13,740 nucleotides of DNA from Bacteroidales bacterium (lineage in GTDB: Bacteria > Bacteroidota > Bacteroidia > Bacteroidales > Bacteroidaceae): NCBI GenBank assembly GCA_004557185.1, contig SFEP01000057.1, positions 1 to 13,740 on the forward strand, given 5' to 3'. The notes under the pieces were generated by a model that was given only the letters and a program-made list of their open reading frames with translations, searched no databases and was not told the DNA's origin. Shown in pieces: positions 13,707 to 13,740 of this stretch. Positions within the stretch are counted from its first letter, which is position 1. Every line of letters begins with the position of its first letter. Position numbers and translations under genes: made by a program.

Positions 13707-13740
13707 TCGGCGGGGTGGGGGATGGGAAAAAGGAGATGCT

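Larger units (their letters stand above)
13288..13740. other. 453-bp right-end region without a gene
   Basis: It holds the S51 terminator (13339-13384), a TA tract and strong hairpin (13402-13472), the right copy of the 134-bp repeat (13516-13650) and a TACGTAGCATC element (13689-13706). A 63-codon frame at 13435-13626 reads from the hairpin into the repeat and is not supported as a gene. The window ends in GATGCT, possibly the start of another such element. Confidence 0.6.

Overview
The window looks like a chromosomal segment of a fairly GC-rich member of the Bacteroidota, most likely Bacteroidales and close to Prevotellaceae. Three things point there. The proteins are typical of that order: ATP-type PEP carboxykinase, a DsbD-type reductase, a DUF4491 membrane protein, a viroplasmin-RNase HI, a type II glutaminyl cyclase, a C26-M19 fusion and an Lrp regulator. 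Several genes have the Bacteroidota promoter -7 element TAnnTTTG. The start codons lack Shine-Dalgarno sequences. Genus and species cannot be fixed from the sequence alone.

Layout, left to right. A 134-bp repeat (1-134) is followed by a minus-strand tRNA(CAU) with its own promoter and terminator. Then come nine minus-strand protein genes, in map order: pckA (852-2456), dsbD-like (2892-4925), RNase HI (5109-5846), glutaminyl cyclase-like lipoprotein (5946-6950), C26-M19 fusion (7017-8789), DUF4491 protein (8865-9161), Lrp/AsnC regulator (9333-9797), putative esterase (10313-11050) and ATP-grasp protein (11187-12386). One plus-strand gene, an S51/peptidase E-like hydrolase (12556-13287), is divergent from the ATP-grasp gene. 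The right end carries a terminator, a strong hairpin and an inverted second copy of the 134-bp repeat (13516-13650).

Transcription units inferred from promoters, hairpins and gaps are: (i) ATP-grasp plus esterase, ended by a hairpin at 10221-10270; (ii) lrp, DUF4491, C26-M19 and the cyclase lipoprotein, with an lrp promoter near 9897 and a hairpin after the cyclase gene; (iii) RNase HI; (iv) dsbD; (v) pckA; (vi) the tRNA; and (vii) the divergent S51 gene. Most of the window is central metabolism and envelope-protein housekeeping.

The most interesting part is the right third. An ATP-grasp ligase-like protein, an alpha/beta-hydrolase esterase and a Ser peptidase of the dipeptidase E/cyanophycinase type sit together. 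The ligase and peptidase genes are driven by two promoters interleaved on opposite strands within 35 bp (12481-12515). This suggests a build-and-break pair for a small amide or peptide metabolite with mutually exclusive transcription; the substrate is unknown. Other points of note are the large inverted repeats at the window ends, a dispersed TACGTAGCATC hairpin/repeat family in three intergenic regions, a 21-bp tandem repeat upstream of lrp, and a glutaminyl cyclase in the same window as a predicted secreted protein whose mature end would be Gln.
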